From Streptomyces sp. TRM68416 (GTDB lineage: Bacteria; Actinomycetota; Actinomycetes; Streptomycetales; Streptomycetaceae): a DNA stretch of 64,000 nt. The position numbers and the translations under genes are program-made. Positions 25,370-34,176 of the stretch are shown here, piece after piece. The notes beneath the pieces were generated by a model. It was not told where the DNA came from. It did no database searches and saw nothing but the letters and a program-made list of their open reading frames with translations. Each line of letters opens with the position of its first letter. Position 1 is the first letter of the stretch. Where the stretch lies: positions 124,001 to 188,000 of the forward strand of contig NZ_JACVWU010000003.1 of the NCBI RefSeq assembly GCF_014596915.1, in the 5' to 3' direction.

Positions 25370-27903
25370 CCGAGACCAAGGGGCGCACCCTGCCCGTCAC
25401 CGACCTCTCCCTCGTCGTGCTCGTCGGCGCCTCCGGCTCCGGCAAGTCCACCTTCGCCCGACGGCACTTCAAGCCGACCGAGGTGATCTCCTCCGACTTC
25501 TGCCGCGGCCTGGTCGCGGACGACGAGAACGACCAGAGCGCCAGCCGGGACGCCTTCGACGTCCTGCACTACATCGCGGGCAAGCGGCTCGCGGCCGGCC
25601 GCCGCACGGTCGTCGACGCCACCAACGTGCAGCAGGACGCCCGGCGTCAGCTGATCGACCTGGCGAGGCGGTACGACGTGCTGCCGATCGCCGTCGTCCT
25701 GGACGTGCCGGAGCAGGTGTGCGCCGAGCGCAACGCGGGCCGCACCGACCGGGCCGACATGCCGAGGCGGGTCATCCAGCGCCACACCCGCGAACTCCGC
25801 CGCTCTCTGCGCCACTTGGAGCGCGAGGGCTTCCGCAAGGTGCACGTCCTGCGCGGTGTCGAGGAGATCGAGCAGGCCACCGTCGTCACCGAGAAGCGGT
25901 TCAACGACCTGACCCACCTCACCGGCCCCTTCGACATCATCGGCGACATCCACGGCTGCGCCTCCGAACTGGAGTCCCTGCTCGGCAAGTTGGGCTACGT
26001 CGACGGCGTGCACCCGGAGGGCCGCACCGCCGTCTTCGTCGGCGACCTCGTCGACCGCGGCCCGGACAGCCCCGGCGTGCTGCGCCGCGTGATGTCGATG
26101 GTGAAGTCGGGCAACGCGCTGTGCGTGCCGGGCAACCACGAGAACAAGTACGGCCGTTACCTCAAGGGCCGCAAGGTCCAGCAGACGCACGGCCTCGCCG
26201 AGACCGTCGAGCAGATGGCGGGCGAGAGCGAGGAGTTCCTCGCCGAGGTACGTGAGTTCATCGACGGGCTCGTCAGCCACTACGTCCTCGACGGCGGGCG
26301 GCTGGTGGTCTGCCACGCCGGACTGCCGGAGAAGTACCACGGCCGCACCTCCGGCCGGGTCCGCTCGCACGCGCTGTACGGCGACACCACCGGGGAGACC
26401 GACGAGTTCGGGCTGCCGGTGCGCTACCCGTGGGCCGAGGACTACCGGGGCCGGGCCGCCGTGGTCTACGGCCACACTCCGGTACCGGAGGCCACCTGGC
26501 TGAACAACACCATCTGCCTGGACACCGGCGCCGTCTTCGGCGGCAGGCTCACCGCGCTGCGCTGGCCGGAGCGCGAGCTGGTCGACGTACCGGCCGAGCG
26601 GGTCTGGTACGAGCCCGCCAAGCCGCTGCGCACCGAGGCGCCGGGCGGGCAGGACGGGCGGCCGCTGGACCTGGCGGACGTGCACGGGCGGCGTGTGGTG
26701 GAGACGCGGCACGCGGGGCGTGTCTCGGTGCGCGAGGAGAACGCCGCCGCGGCCCTGGAGGTCATGAGCCGGTTCGCCGTGGACCCGCGGCTGCTGCCGT
26801 ACCTCCCGCCGACGATGGCCCCGACGGCGACCTCGCACGTCGAGGGCTACCTGGAGCACCCGGCCGAGGCCTTCGCACAGTACAAGGACGACGGTGTCGC
26901 GCGGGTCGTGTGCGAGGAGAAGCACATGGGCTCGCGGGCAGTGGCGCTGGTGTGCCGCGACGCGGAGGCGGCGAGCAGGCGCTTCGGTGTGGACGGCCCT
27001 ACAGGCTCCCTCTACACCCGCACCGGACGCCCCTTCTTCGACGACGCGTCGGTGACGGAGACGATCCTCGACCGGCTGCGCACGGCGATCGGCGAGTCCG
27101 GTCTGTGGGACGAACTCGACACGGACTGGCTGCTGTTGGACGCCGAGCTGATGCCGTGGTCGCTGAAGGCGTCCGGCCTGCTGCGCTCGCAGTACGCGGC
27201 GGTCGGCGCCGCGTCCGGGGCGGCGTTCCCGGGTGCGCTGGCCGCGCTGGAGGGTGCGGCGGCGCGCGGGGTCGAGGTGGGCGAGCTGCTCGACCGGCAG
27301 CGTTCCCGAGCCGCCGACGCGGCCGCGTTCACCGAGGCGTACCGCCGCTACTGCTGGACCACCGACGGCCTGGACGGCGTCCGCCTGGCACCGTTCCAGA
27401 TCCTCGCCGTCCAGGGCCGCAGCCTGGCCGCCCTGCCGCACGACGAGCAGCTCGCCCTGCTCGACCGGTTGGTGGAGCACGACGGCACCGGCCTGCTCCA
27501 GACCACCCGCCGGCTGTACGTCGACACCGCCGACCCCGAGTCGGTCCGGGCCGGTGTCGACTGGTGGCTGGAGATGACGGGCCGCGGCGGCGAGGGCATG
27601 GTCGTCAAGCCGCTGGGCGCGGTGGTGCGCGGTACCGAGGGCCGCCTTGTCCAGCCCGGCATCAAGTGCCGCGGCCGCGAGTACCTCCGGATCATCTACG
27701 GCCCGGAGTACACCCGCCCGGACAACCTCGCCCGCCTCCGCCAGCGCTTCCTCAACCACAAGCGCTCCCTCGCGATCCGCGAGTACGCGCTCGGCCTGGA
27801 AGCCCTGGACCGGCTGGCCGAGGGTGAGCCGCTGTGGCGGATCCACGAGGCGGTGTTCGGGGTCCTGGCCCTGGAGTCGGAGCCGGTGGACCCGCGGCTG
27901 TGA
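25366..27903 (+). CDS. pnkp: Polynucleotide kinase-phosphatase-ligase Pnkp
   Basis: An 845-residue RNA repair enzyme with three modules. The 5'-kinase has Walker A GASGSGKST at about 20-28. The 2',3'-phosphatase (metallophosphoesterase) has GDIHG at about 193, GDLVDRG and GNHE. The C-terminal ligase-like adenylyltransferase has the nucleotidyl lysine in EEKHMGSR at about 517-524. With Hen1 it heals and seals RNAs such as tRNAs cut by ribotoxins. ATG 25366 overlaps the hen1 stop (ATGA), so the two are translated together. The length fits the family, and no key motif is missing. Confidence 0.95.
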   Translation: MTETKGRTLPVTDLSLVVLVGASGSGKSTFARRHFKPTEVISSDFCRGLVADDENDQSASRDAFDVLHYIAGKRLAAGRRTVVDATNVQQDARRQLIDLARRYDVLPIAVVLDVPEQVCAERNAGRTDRADMPRRVIQRHTRELRRSLRHLEREGFRKVHVLRGVEEIEQATVVTEKRFNDLTHLTGPFDIIGDIHGCASELESLLGKLGYVDGVHPEGRTAVFVGDLVDRGPDSPGVLRRVMSMVKSGNALCVPGNHENKYGRYLKGRKVQQTHGLAETVEQMAGESEEFLAEVREFIDGLVSHYVLDGGRLVVCHAGLPEKYHGRTSGRVRSHALYGDTTGETDEFGLPVRYPWAEDYRGRAAVVYGHTPVPEATWLNNTICLDTGAVFGGRLTALRWPERELVDVPAERVWYEPAKPLRTEAPGGQDGRPLDLADVHGRRVVETRHAGRVSVREENAAAALEVMSRFAVDPRLLPYLPPTMAPTATSHVEGYLEHPAEAFAQYKDDGVARVVCEEKHMGSRAVALVCRDAEAASRRFGVDGPTGSLYTRTGRPFFDDASVTETILDRLRTAIGESGLWDELDTDWLLLDAELMPWSLKASGLLRSQYAAVGAASGAAFPGALAALEGAAARGVEVGELLDRQRSRAADAAAFTEAYRRYCWTTDGLDGVRLAPFQILAVQGRSLAALPHDEQLALLDRLVEHDGTGLLQTTRRLYVDTADPESVRAGVDWWLEMTGRGGEGMVVKPLGAVVRGTEGRLVQPGIKCRGREYLRIIYGPEYTRPDNLARLRQRFLNHKRSLAIREYALGLEALDRLAEGEPLWRIHEAVFGVLALESEPVDPRL

Positions 27904-27909
27904 CGCACC

Positions 27910-27958
27910 GTACTCCTCGGTCCTGGCGTCCTTCCGGACGCTCAGGGCCGGGGAGTAC
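27910..27958. terminator. Long hairpin between convergent pnkp and the NAD kinase-like gene
   Basis: GTACTCCTCGGTCCTGG pairs with CAGGGCCGGGGAGTAC, continuing through a GGCGTCC/GGACGC stem around a TTCC loop, just after the pnkp stop. It can serve as a bidirectional terminator for the convergent pair. Confidence 0.7.
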
Positions 27959-27982
27959 GTGCCGTAACGCAACGGCAGCGCC

Positions 27983-28103
27983 CCGCAGGGGCGCGGGGAA
28001 CTGCGCGACCCGCTCCAACGGCCCCGCGGCGACCCGCCCCAACGGCGCTGCGGTCACCCGCCCCAACAGCCCCGCGGCGACCCGCCACCACGGTCCCGCG
28101 GAC
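27983..28103. repeat. Dispersed repeat core (reverse) plus 24-bp minisatellite, four copies
   Basis: The reverse complement of GCGCAGTTCCCCGCGCCCCT lies at 27987-28006. Directly after it four 24-bp units begin with ACCCGC at 28008, 28032, 28056 and 28080. The units differ by a few bases. No frame through them looks coding. Confidence 0.85.
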
Positions 28104-28167
28104 GGCCGACGGCCGACGGCCCGGCTCGTGCGCGGCGAGCCGCAGCGGACGGGCATGCCGATCCCGT

Positions 28168-29061
28168 TCACCCCACCAGCCGCAGCCGCTCCCCGCACAC
28201 CCCCAGCCGCACGGTCTGCCCCCAGGTCAGTTCCACCGCGTCGGTCTCCACGCCGTCCCCGAAGGCGATCAGCCGTTCGGACTCGACGGTGACCGTCAGT
28301 CGGGACTGCCGCGACAGCTCCCCGGCGACCAGCGTCGTCCCGGTCGCCGGGGACGGCCAGGCCTCGCGCACGAACCACAGGAGCCGTTCCTCGGTGGGGC
28401 CGGGCAGCCGCTGGGCCGACCCCCGTTCCTGCCAGAGCGAGCGGAGCCAGCCCGTGGCCCCCGTCCCGGTGCCGACCAGCACCCCGGAGGAGGCCTGGGC
28501 CTCGGCGGCACCCCCGTCGCCGTCGAGGCCCAGGCGGTACCTGGCCGTGCGGTGCCCGGCCGCGCCCAGGTAGATCTCGTTCAGCGCGACGAGGCGCTGG
28601 GTGTCGTCGGCGACGGCCTCGACCATCGTCAGCGCGTCCGCACGGGCCGTCGCAGCGGACGGCAGCAGCTTGGCCGCGTCCGCGGGCCGGTGCCGTACCA
28701 GAACACCGGGGTTGCGGCCGGGGTCGGTGTCGATGCCGATCACCGGCTGCCCCGCGAGGTACTTGGCGACGTTCGCCACCAGCCCGTCCTGGCCGACGAC
28801 GACCACCACGTCCTCCGGCGCGAACAGGAAGCGTTCCAAGTCGGCCCGTTCCACCCGGGCCTGACGCCAGGTCAGCGGTACGGCGGCGGCCACCTCCGCC
28901 AGGGCCCGCCGTGTCCGGCGGTGCCGCTCGGCGACCTCCTCGATGTCCCGTCCGCGTGAGGAGAGGAAGAACGCGGCCTGCCCGTGGGTGCCGTGGCGGG
29001 CCACCAACTCCTCGTACTCCGTGGTCCGGTGGACGAGGACGGCCCGCGGGGCGAGGCTCAC
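28168..29061 (-). CDS. NAD kinase-like protein with altered GGDG motif
   Basis: A 297-residue protein with the overall layout of an ATP-NAD kinase: VVVVVGQDGLVANVAKYLAGQPVIGIDTDP in place of the usual GGDGT loop, ALNEIYLG for the NE substrate motif, and SSGVLVGTGTGATGW for the TGSTAY-like loop. The second glycine of GGDG is glutamine here and the threonine is leucine, so kinase activity is uncertain. GTG 29061 overlaps the SPFH gene stop (GTGA), indicating a two-gene unit. The housekeeping NAD kinase is expected elsewhere. Confidence 0.75.
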   Translation of the reverse strand: MSLAPRAVLVHRTTEYEELVARHGTHGQAAFFLSSRGRDIEEVAERHRRTRRALAEVAAAVPLTWRQARVERADLERFLFAPEDVVVVVGQDGLVANVAKYLAGQPVIGIDTDPGRNPGVLVRHRPADAAKLLPSAATARADALTMVEAVADDTQRLVALNEIYLGAAGHRTARYRLGLDGDGGAAEAQASSGVLVGTGTGATGWLRSLWQERGSAQRLPGPTEERLLWFVREAWPSPATGTTLVAGELSRQSRLTVTVESERLIAFGDGVETDAVELTWGQTVRLGVCGERLRLVG

Positions 29062-30061
29062 GGCCGCTCCTGAGTGCCCAGCCTGGCCAGCAGCCCGGTG
29101 AGCACGTCGGGCGAGAGCGTGACGCTCTCGATCCGCGGCAGGTTCTCCGCCAGCCGCGCCCCGGTGAGGGCGTGCAGCGTCGCGGCGTCCACCTCGGCGT
29201 GCACCCGCAGCCAGGCGGCCTGGGCCTGCGCCCTGGCCTCGCCCACCTCCCGCGCGCCCTCCGCCTCGGCCCGGGCCAGCCGTACCGAACGGGCCGCCTC
29301 CGCCTCGGCCCGCACCGCGTCCGCGGCGGCGTGCTCCTCGGCCTCCCGGCGTGCGTTCGTGCCGCGCTGCTCCACCAACTGCTCCTCGCGGCGGGCCAGT
29401 TCGATCTGGCTGGCCAGTTCGTTCTCGGCGATGGCCCGCTCCCGCTCGACGGCCACGGCCCGCCGCTCGTACGTCGCCCGGTCGGCCTCCTGCTGGATCT
29501 GCTCGCGCGCCGGGGTGCGCAGCGCCCGCTCCACGTCGGGCTCCGGCCGCAGCGCCATGACGCGTACGGCCACTACCTCGATGCCGGTCGCGGGCAGCCG
29601 CGGCTCCCGCCGAGCCCGGCCGCGATCCGCTCCCGTACCGCCGCCACCCCGTCGACCAGCGCCGACGACAGCGGCGTACGGGCCAGGACGTCCAGCGCGT
29701 GCTGCTGGGCCGTCTCGGTCAGCAGGGTGGCCAACTGCTCCAGCGGTGCCCCGCGCCAGGATCCGGTGTCCGGGTCGATCGAGAAGTCCAGGCGGGCCGC
29801 GGCGACGGCCGGGTCGCCGATCCGGTAGGTGACCGTCGCCTGCACCGCCACGTCCTGGAAGTCCGACGTCCGCGCATGGAACGTCATCGCCAACTCCCGG
29901 TCGTCGACCGGTACTTCGGAGAGCGCGGCGGTCAGCGCGCGGAACCAGAAGCTGAGCCCCGGGCCGTCGTGCAGCAGCTTCCCGCCCCGGTGGTGCCGGA
30001 TGTGCGCCGTGGGCGTGCCCCGCAGGTGGCGCCAGCCGAGGCGCCGGGTGATGTCGGCCAT
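29058..30061 (-). pseudogene. SPFH/band 7 domain protein, frameshifted
   Basis: An SPFH-domain gene split by one frameshift. The first part runs from ATG 30061 (RBS GGAGGGGA) through ERIAAGLGG, then reads into a TAG at 29573-29575. The second part, in the next frame, continues as [21 protein letters not shown], followed by a long alanine/glutamate-rich coiled coil to 29058. Restoring one G in the short run at 29606-29608 (CCC on the plus strand) joins both into about 334 residues, [12 protein letters not shown]. The gene is thus either recently inactivated or a homopolymer sequencing error. Its end overlaps the NAD kinase-like gene. Confidence 0.8.
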
Positions 30062-30093
30062 GGGTGTGTCCCCTCCGCGTTTCTCGTCATCGC

Positions 30094-30121
30094 GACGATA
30101 ACCGCGCATCCGATTATCGTC
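30094..30121. promoter_or_regulatory. GACGATAA-N12-TTATCGTC operator between SPFH and arcA
   Basis: A perfect 8-bp inverted repeat with 20-bp centre spacing (two helical turns) sits in the AT-richest part of the divergent promoter region. A second overlapping repeat, TCGTC-ATCGC-GACGA, lies at 30084-30098. It could control the SPFH unit, arcA or both. The regulator is unknown; it does not match an ARG box. Confidence 0.55.
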
Positions 30122-30187
30122 AAGAGGACGAGAATGAGAAGGGTCAAGCAGGGGGTGAACGGGGGCGTCGGTGGTCAGGATGGAGGC

Positions 30188-31411
30188 ATGGGATTCCATG
30201 TCGACTCCGAGGCCGGGCGGCTGCGCCGCGTCATCCTGCACCGGCCGGATCTTGAGCTCAAAAGGCTCACCCCCAGCAACAAGGACGCCCTGCTCTTCGA
30301 CGACGTGCTCTGGGTGCGCCGGGCGCGCGCCGAGCACGACGGGTTCGCCGACGTCCTGCGCGACCGGGGCGTCGCCGTCCACCTCTTCGGCGACCTGCTC
30401 ACCGAGGCCCTGGCGATCCCGGCGGCCCGCACGCTCGTCCTCGACCGGGTCTTCGACGAGAAGGAGTACGGGGTGCTCGCCACCGACCACCTCCGTGCCA
30501 CGTTCGAGCGGTTCACCGCCGCCGAACTGGCCGAGGCGCTCGTCGGCGGCATGACCAAGCGCGAGTACCTCGACGCGCACCCGGAACCCGTCTCGGTGCG
30601 CTTCCACTGCATGGACCTCGACGACTTCCTGCTCGCGCCCCTGCCCAACCACCTCTTCACTCGCGACACCTCCGCCTGGATCTACGGCGGCGTCTCCGTC
30701 AACGCCATGCGCTGGCCCGCCCGGCAGCGCGAGACCGTGCACTTCGAGGCGATCTACCGGCACCATCCGCTGTTCCGTGACGAAACGTTCCACGTCTGGT
30801 CCGAGGGGCAGGCCGACTACCCGTCCACCATCGAGGGCGGGGACGTCCTGGTGATCGGCAACGGCGCCGTCCTCATCGGCATGAGCGAGAGAACCACCCC
30901 GCAGGCCGTCGAGATGCTCGCGCACAAGCTCTTCGCCGCGGGCTCCGCGCGCACCATCGTGGCCCTCGACATGCCCAAGCGGCGCGCCTTCATGCACCTC
31001 GACACGGTGATGACGATGGTCGACGGCGACATCTTCACCCAGTACGCCGGCCTCGGCATGCTCCGCTCGTACACCATCGAGCCGGGCGTCGCCGACAAGG
31101 AGCTGAAGGTCACCGACCACCCGCCGGAGCACATGCACCGCGCGATCGCCGCCGCCCTCGGGCTGAACGAGATCCGGGTGCTGACCGCGACCCAGGACGT
31201 CCACGCGGCCGAGCGCGAGCAGTGGGACGACGGCTGCAACGTGCTCGCCGTGGAGCCGGGCGTCGTCGTCGCCTACGAGCGCAACGCCACCACCAACACC
31301 CATCTGCGCAAGCAGGGCATCGAGGTGATCGAGATCCCGGGCAGTGAGCTGGGCCGGGGGAGGGGCGGGCCGCGGTGCATGAGCTGCCCGGTCGAACGGG
31401 GTGCCGTATAG
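30188..31411 (+). CDS. arcA: Arginine deiminase
   Basis: A 407-residue arginine deiminase converting arginine to citrulline and ammonia. Family blocks are [56 protein letters not shown] and the catalytic cysteine C397 in [13 protein letters not shown] 30188 is preceded by CAGGATGGAGGC. Sixty base pairs separate it from the ornithine carbamoyltransferase gene, so the two form the core of the ADI pathway. No carbamate kinase or arginine/ornithine antiporter follows. Confidence 0.96.
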   Translation: MGFHVDSEAGRLRRVILHRPDLELKRLTPSNKDALLFDDVLWVRRARAEHDGFADVLRDRGVAVHLFGDLLTEALAIPAARTLVLDRVFDEKEYGVLATDHLRATFERFTAAELAEALVGGMTKREYLDAHPEPVSVRFHCMDLDDFLLAPLPNHLFTRDTSAWIYGGVSVNAMRWPARQRETVHFEAIYRHHPLFRDETFHVWSEGQADYPSTIEGGDVLVIGNGAVLIGMSERTTPQAVEMLAHKLFAAGSARTIVALDMPKRRAFMHLDTVMTMVDGDIFTQYAGLGMLRSYTIEPGVADKELKVTDHPPEHMHRAIAAALGLNEIRVLTATQDVHAAEREQWDDGCNVLAVEPGVVVAYERNATTNTHLRKQGIEVIEIPGSELGRGRGGPRCMSCPVERGAV

Positions 31412-31432
31412 AAATACAGAGAGTCGTATAGA
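31405..31432 (+). promoter_or_regulatory. Direct repeats CGTATAGA in the arcA-argF gap
   Basis: CGTATAGA occurs at 31405 and 31425, exactly 20 bp apart; the first overlaps the arcA stop codon TAG. The gap is AT-rich by local standards. The pair may be a regulator site or two -10-like elements giving argF its own promoter. Confidence 0.45.
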
Positions 31433-31471
31433 CTTCCAGGGTCACGTGTCCCCGCACTCCTGGAGCGCCCC

Positions 31472-32479
31472 ATGGCGACTGTCCCCACCGCCCTCGCCGG
31501 CCGTCACTTCCTCAAGGAGCTGGACTTCACCGAGGAGGAGTTCCGCGGTCTGATCGCCCTGGCCGCGGAGCTGAAGGCGGCCAAGAAGGCCGGGGCCGAG
31601 ACCCAGTACCTGCGGGGCCGGAACATCGCGCTCATCTTCGAGAAGACCTCCACCCGCACCCGCTGCGCGTTCGAGGTCGCCGCCGCCGACCAGGGCGCCT
31701 CGACGACGTACCTCGACCCCTCCGGCTCGCAGATCGGGCACAAGGAGTCCGTGAAGGACACCGCGCGCGTCCTCGGGCGGATGTTCGACGCCATCGAGTA
31801 CCGCGGGGACAGCCAGGCGGACGTCGAGGAGCTGGCCGCGTACGCCGGTGTGCCCGTCTACAACGGGCTCACCGACGACTGGCACCCCACCCAGATGCTC
31901 GCCGACGTGCTCACCATGACCGAGCACACCGACAAGCCCCTGAACGGGATCGCCTTCGCCTACCTCGGCGACGCCCGCTTCAACATGGGCAACTCCTACC
32001 TGGTCACCGGGGCCCTGCTCGGCATGGACGTACGGATCGTCGCGCCCAAGGCCTACTGGCCCGCCGAGGAGATCGTCGACCGCGCCCGGGATCTCGCCGA
32101 GGTGAGCGGTGCCCGGATCACCCTCACCGAGACCGTCGCGGAGGGCGTCCGCGGCGCCGACTTCGTCGCCACCGACGTCTGGGTCTCCATGGGTGAGCCC
32201 AAGGAGGTCTGGGACGAGCGGATCAAGGCCCTCGCCCCGTACGCCGTGACCATGGACGTCCTGCGCGCCACCGGCAACCCGGATGTGAAGTTCCTGCACT
32301 GCCTGCCCGCCTTCCACGACCTGGGCACCAAGGTCGGCCGGGAGATCCACGCCTCCCACGGCCTGGACTCCCTCGAAGTGACCGACGAGGTCTTCGAGTC
32401 CGCCCATTCGGTCGTCTTCGACGAGGCCGAGAACCGGATGCACACCATCAAGGCCATCCTGGTGGCGACCCTCGCCTGA
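31472..32479 (+). CDS. argF: Ornithine carbamoyltransferase
   Basis: A 335-residue transcarbamylase. The carbamoyl phosphate motif STRTR is at about 60 ([12 protein letters not shown]), the ornithine loop DSMG-equivalent in [10 protein letters not shown], and the active-site HCLPAFHD at about 276. It interconverts ornithine plus carbamoyl phosphate and citrulline. Beside arcA it more likely works in the catabolic ADI direction (arcB role). Sequence alone cannot separate ArgF from ArcB. ATG 31472 follows TGGAGCG. Confidence 0.94.
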   Translation: MATVPTALAGRHFLKELDFTEEEFRGLIALAAELKAAKKAGAETQYLRGRNIALIFEKTSTRTRCAFEVAAADQGASTTYLDPSGSQIGHKESVKDTARVLGRMFDAIEYRGDSQADVEELAAYAGVPVYNGLTDDWHPTQMLADVLTMTEHTDKPLNGIAFAYLGDARFNMGNSYLVTGALLGMDVRIVAPKAYWPAEEIVDRARDLAEVSGARITLTETVAEGVRGADFVATDVWVSMGEPKEVWDERIKALAPYAVTMDVLRATGNPDVKFLHCLPAFHDLGTKVGREIHASHGLDSLEVTDEVFESAHSVVFDEAENRMHTIKAILVATLA

Positions 32480-32508
32480 CCGGGCCCGCTGACGGGTCTA
32501 CGCGTCCG

Positions 32509-32961
32509 TCACGCCGGACGCCACTGCCGGGGAACGGTCGGCAACCGGAACCACACCGCCTTGCCGGACTCGGTGGGGCGGTGCCCGCAGGACGAACTCA
32601 GGGCGCGGATCAGCAGCAGGCCGCGCCCGTGCTCCTGCCAGGGGTCGGGTTCACCGGCGCTCGGCCGGGTGAGATCGCCCGGCGGCTGCGGGTCCGGATC
32701 GTGCACCTCGACCCGGCAGCCGCTCGGCAGCAGCTCCACGACCAGCTCTATCGGGCCCTCGCCCGCCGCGTGCTCCACGGCGTTCGCCACGAGCTCCGCC
32801 GTCAGCAGCTCGGCGGTGTCGCTGTCGGCCCCGTGCTCGAGGTCGGCCAGTGCCGTGCGGACCAGGGCTCTCGCCACGGGCACGGCCGCGGCGGTGTGCG
32901 GCAGCGGGATGCGCCAGGAAGCGGAGGGCGAGGAGCGTTCTAGCACGGCGGGTCCGTTCAT
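32509..32961 (-). CDS. RsbW-like ATP-binding protein (anti-sigma type HATPase)
   Basis: A 150-residue GHKL ATPase of the anti-sigma-factor kinase group common in Streptomyces. The N box is ELVANAVEHA, the G1 box is in HDPDPQPPGD, and the G2 box is HGRGLLLIRAL. It lacks a phosphoacceptor or dimerisation domain. Such proteins bind sigma factors or phosphorylate anti-anti-sigma partners; none lies nearby. It converges on argF and diverges from the enoyl-CoA hydratase. Confidence 0.85.
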   Translation of the reverse strand: MNGPAVLERSSPSASWRIPLPHTAAAVPVARALVRTALADLEHGADSDTAELLTAELVANAVEHAAGEGPIELVVELLPSGCRVEVHDPDPQPPGDLTRPSAGEPDPWQEHGRGLLLIRALSSSCGHRPTESGKAVWFRLPTVPRQWRPA

Positions 32962-33161
32962 GAGCAGGCTGACCTGCTTTCAACCTTATGAATGGTACGG
33001 CGCCGCCCGGCAGAGGCGTCCGTCGGGCACCGTACGGGACCTTCGGCCCCGCTACCGGGCGACTTACCCGTACGAACGCCCGCCCTCGCACACCTGATCC
33101 CGCCGTTACGCGGGTGTCGACGACCCGTGACGGCTGTGACGCGGCCGGGTCACCGCCCGGC

Positions 33162-33201
33162 TCTATTGCGCTGTCATGACGACAGTCACGGATGAGTGAT
33201 A
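33162..33201. promoter_or_regulatory. Symmetric operator with core TGACGACAGTCA upstream of enoyl-CoA hydratase
   Basis: CTAT (33162) and ATAG (33198) lie symmetrically ten bases either side of TGACGACAGTCA (33176-33187), itself an inverted repeat TGAC-N4-GTCA. The same 12-mer occurs at 42189-42200 between the CoA ligase and the acyl-CoA dehydrogenase. There 15 of the next 24 bases also match, including GATA and TCGA. A shared regulator is likely, and the PaaX-family protein is the natural candidate. The rest of the 32962-33265 gap shows no gene. Confidence 0.65.
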
Positions 33202-33265
33202 GCTTCGAAGGGCAGAACTCAGCGAGTCAGTGCCGCCAGCCGTCCGCCCGAGGAGGCCGCACGCC

Positions 33266-34093
33266 ATGAGTCCCTTCACCGGCTCCGCCGCCCGCACCCC
33301 CCGCTGGCAGCATCTGCGCCTCGACCTCACCGACGGAGTCGCCACCGTCACCCTCGCCCGCCCCGACAAACTCAACGCCCTCACCTTCGGCGCCTACGCC
33401 GACCTGCGCGACCTGCTCGCCGAACTGTCCCGGGAGCGGTCGGTACGCGCCCTGGTGCTGGCCGGCGAGGGCCGCGGCTTCTGCTCCGGCGGCGACGTCG
33501 ACGAGATCATCGGCGCCACCCTGTCCATGGACACCGCCCAGCTCCTGGACTTCAACCGGATGACCGGCCAGGTCGTACGGGCGGTACGGGAGTGCCCGTT
33601 CCCGGTGATCGCGGCGGTGCACGGGGTGGCGGCGGGCGCGGGCGCGGTCCTGGCGCTCGCGGCGGACTTCCGGATCGCCGACCCGAGCGCCCGGTTCGCG
33701 TTCCTCTTCACCCGGGTGGGCCTGTCCGGCGGCGACATGGGCGCGGCCTACCTGCTCCCCAGGGTGGTCGGCCTCGGCCACGCGACCCGCCTGCTGATGC
33801 TGGGCGAGCCGGTACGGGCACCCGAGGCCGAGCGGATCGGCCTGATCAGCCAGCTGACCGACGAGGGCCGCGTCGACGAGGCCGCCGCGGCCCTCGCCCG
33901 CCGCCTCGCCGACGGCCCGGCGCTCGCGTACGCCCAGACCAAGGCCCTCCTGACCGCGGAACTGGACATGCCGCTCGCGGCAGCCGTGGAACTGGACGCG
34001 GCGACCCAGGCCCTGCTGATGAACGGCGAGGACTACGCGGAGTTCCACGCCGCGTTCACGGAGAAGCGCCCGCCGAAGTGGAGGGGGAGGTAG
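33266..34093 (+). CDS. Enoyl-CoA hydratase/isomerase family protein
   Basis: A 275-residue crotonase-fold protein. The oxyanion-hole segments are GRGFCSGGDVDEI (about 68) and HGVAAGAGAVLALAADFRIAD (about 118). A possible catalytic acid lies near VGLSGGDMGAAYLLPRVVG. ATG 33266 has GAGGAGG upstream. The same operator-like motif found before the acyl-CoA dehydrogenase precedes it. With the fusion gene that follows, it fits beta-oxidation-like processing of an aromatic acyl-CoA after dearomatisation. Confidence 0.88.
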   Translation: MSPFTGSAARTPRWQHLRLDLTDGVATVTLARPDKLNALTFGAYADLRDLLAELSRERSVRALVLAGEGRGFCSGGDVDEIIGATLSMDTAQLLDFNRMTGQVVRAVRECPFPVIAAVHGVAAGAGAVLALAADFRIADPSARFAFLFTRVGLSGGDMGAAYLLPRVVGLGHATRLLMLGEPVRAPEAERIGLISQLTDEGRVDEAAAALARRLADGPALAYAQTKALLTAELDMPLAAAVELDAATQALLMNGEDYAEFHAAFTEKRPPKWRGR

Positions 34094-34125
34094 GGATGCC
34101 TTCGAGGCAGGGGAGCGGTCCCACC

Positions 34126-34151
34126 TCAGGGGCGCGGGGAACTGCGCGACC
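34126..34151 (-). repeat. Dispersed repeat core inserted between hydratase and monooxygenase genes
   Basis: The reverse-complement core is at 34128-34147. It lies after the strong ribosome binding site GGAGGTAGGG (34087-34095) and before the conserved start ATG 34177. It may thus have pushed the coding region away from its original signal. It is in frame from ATG 34096. Confidence 0.75.
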
Positions 34152-34176
34152 GGCCCCCACGCACCCGCAGTCGCCA

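Noticed and set aside
29573..29610. Programmed ribosomal frameshift in the SPFH gene
   Set aside because: No slippery heptamer or downstream structure; loss of one base in a G-run explains it better.
33174..33212. Standard -35/-10 pair in the hydratase promoter
   Set aside because: GATAGC-like -10 exists, but no -35 hexamer at 16-18 bp; only the operator motif is supported.
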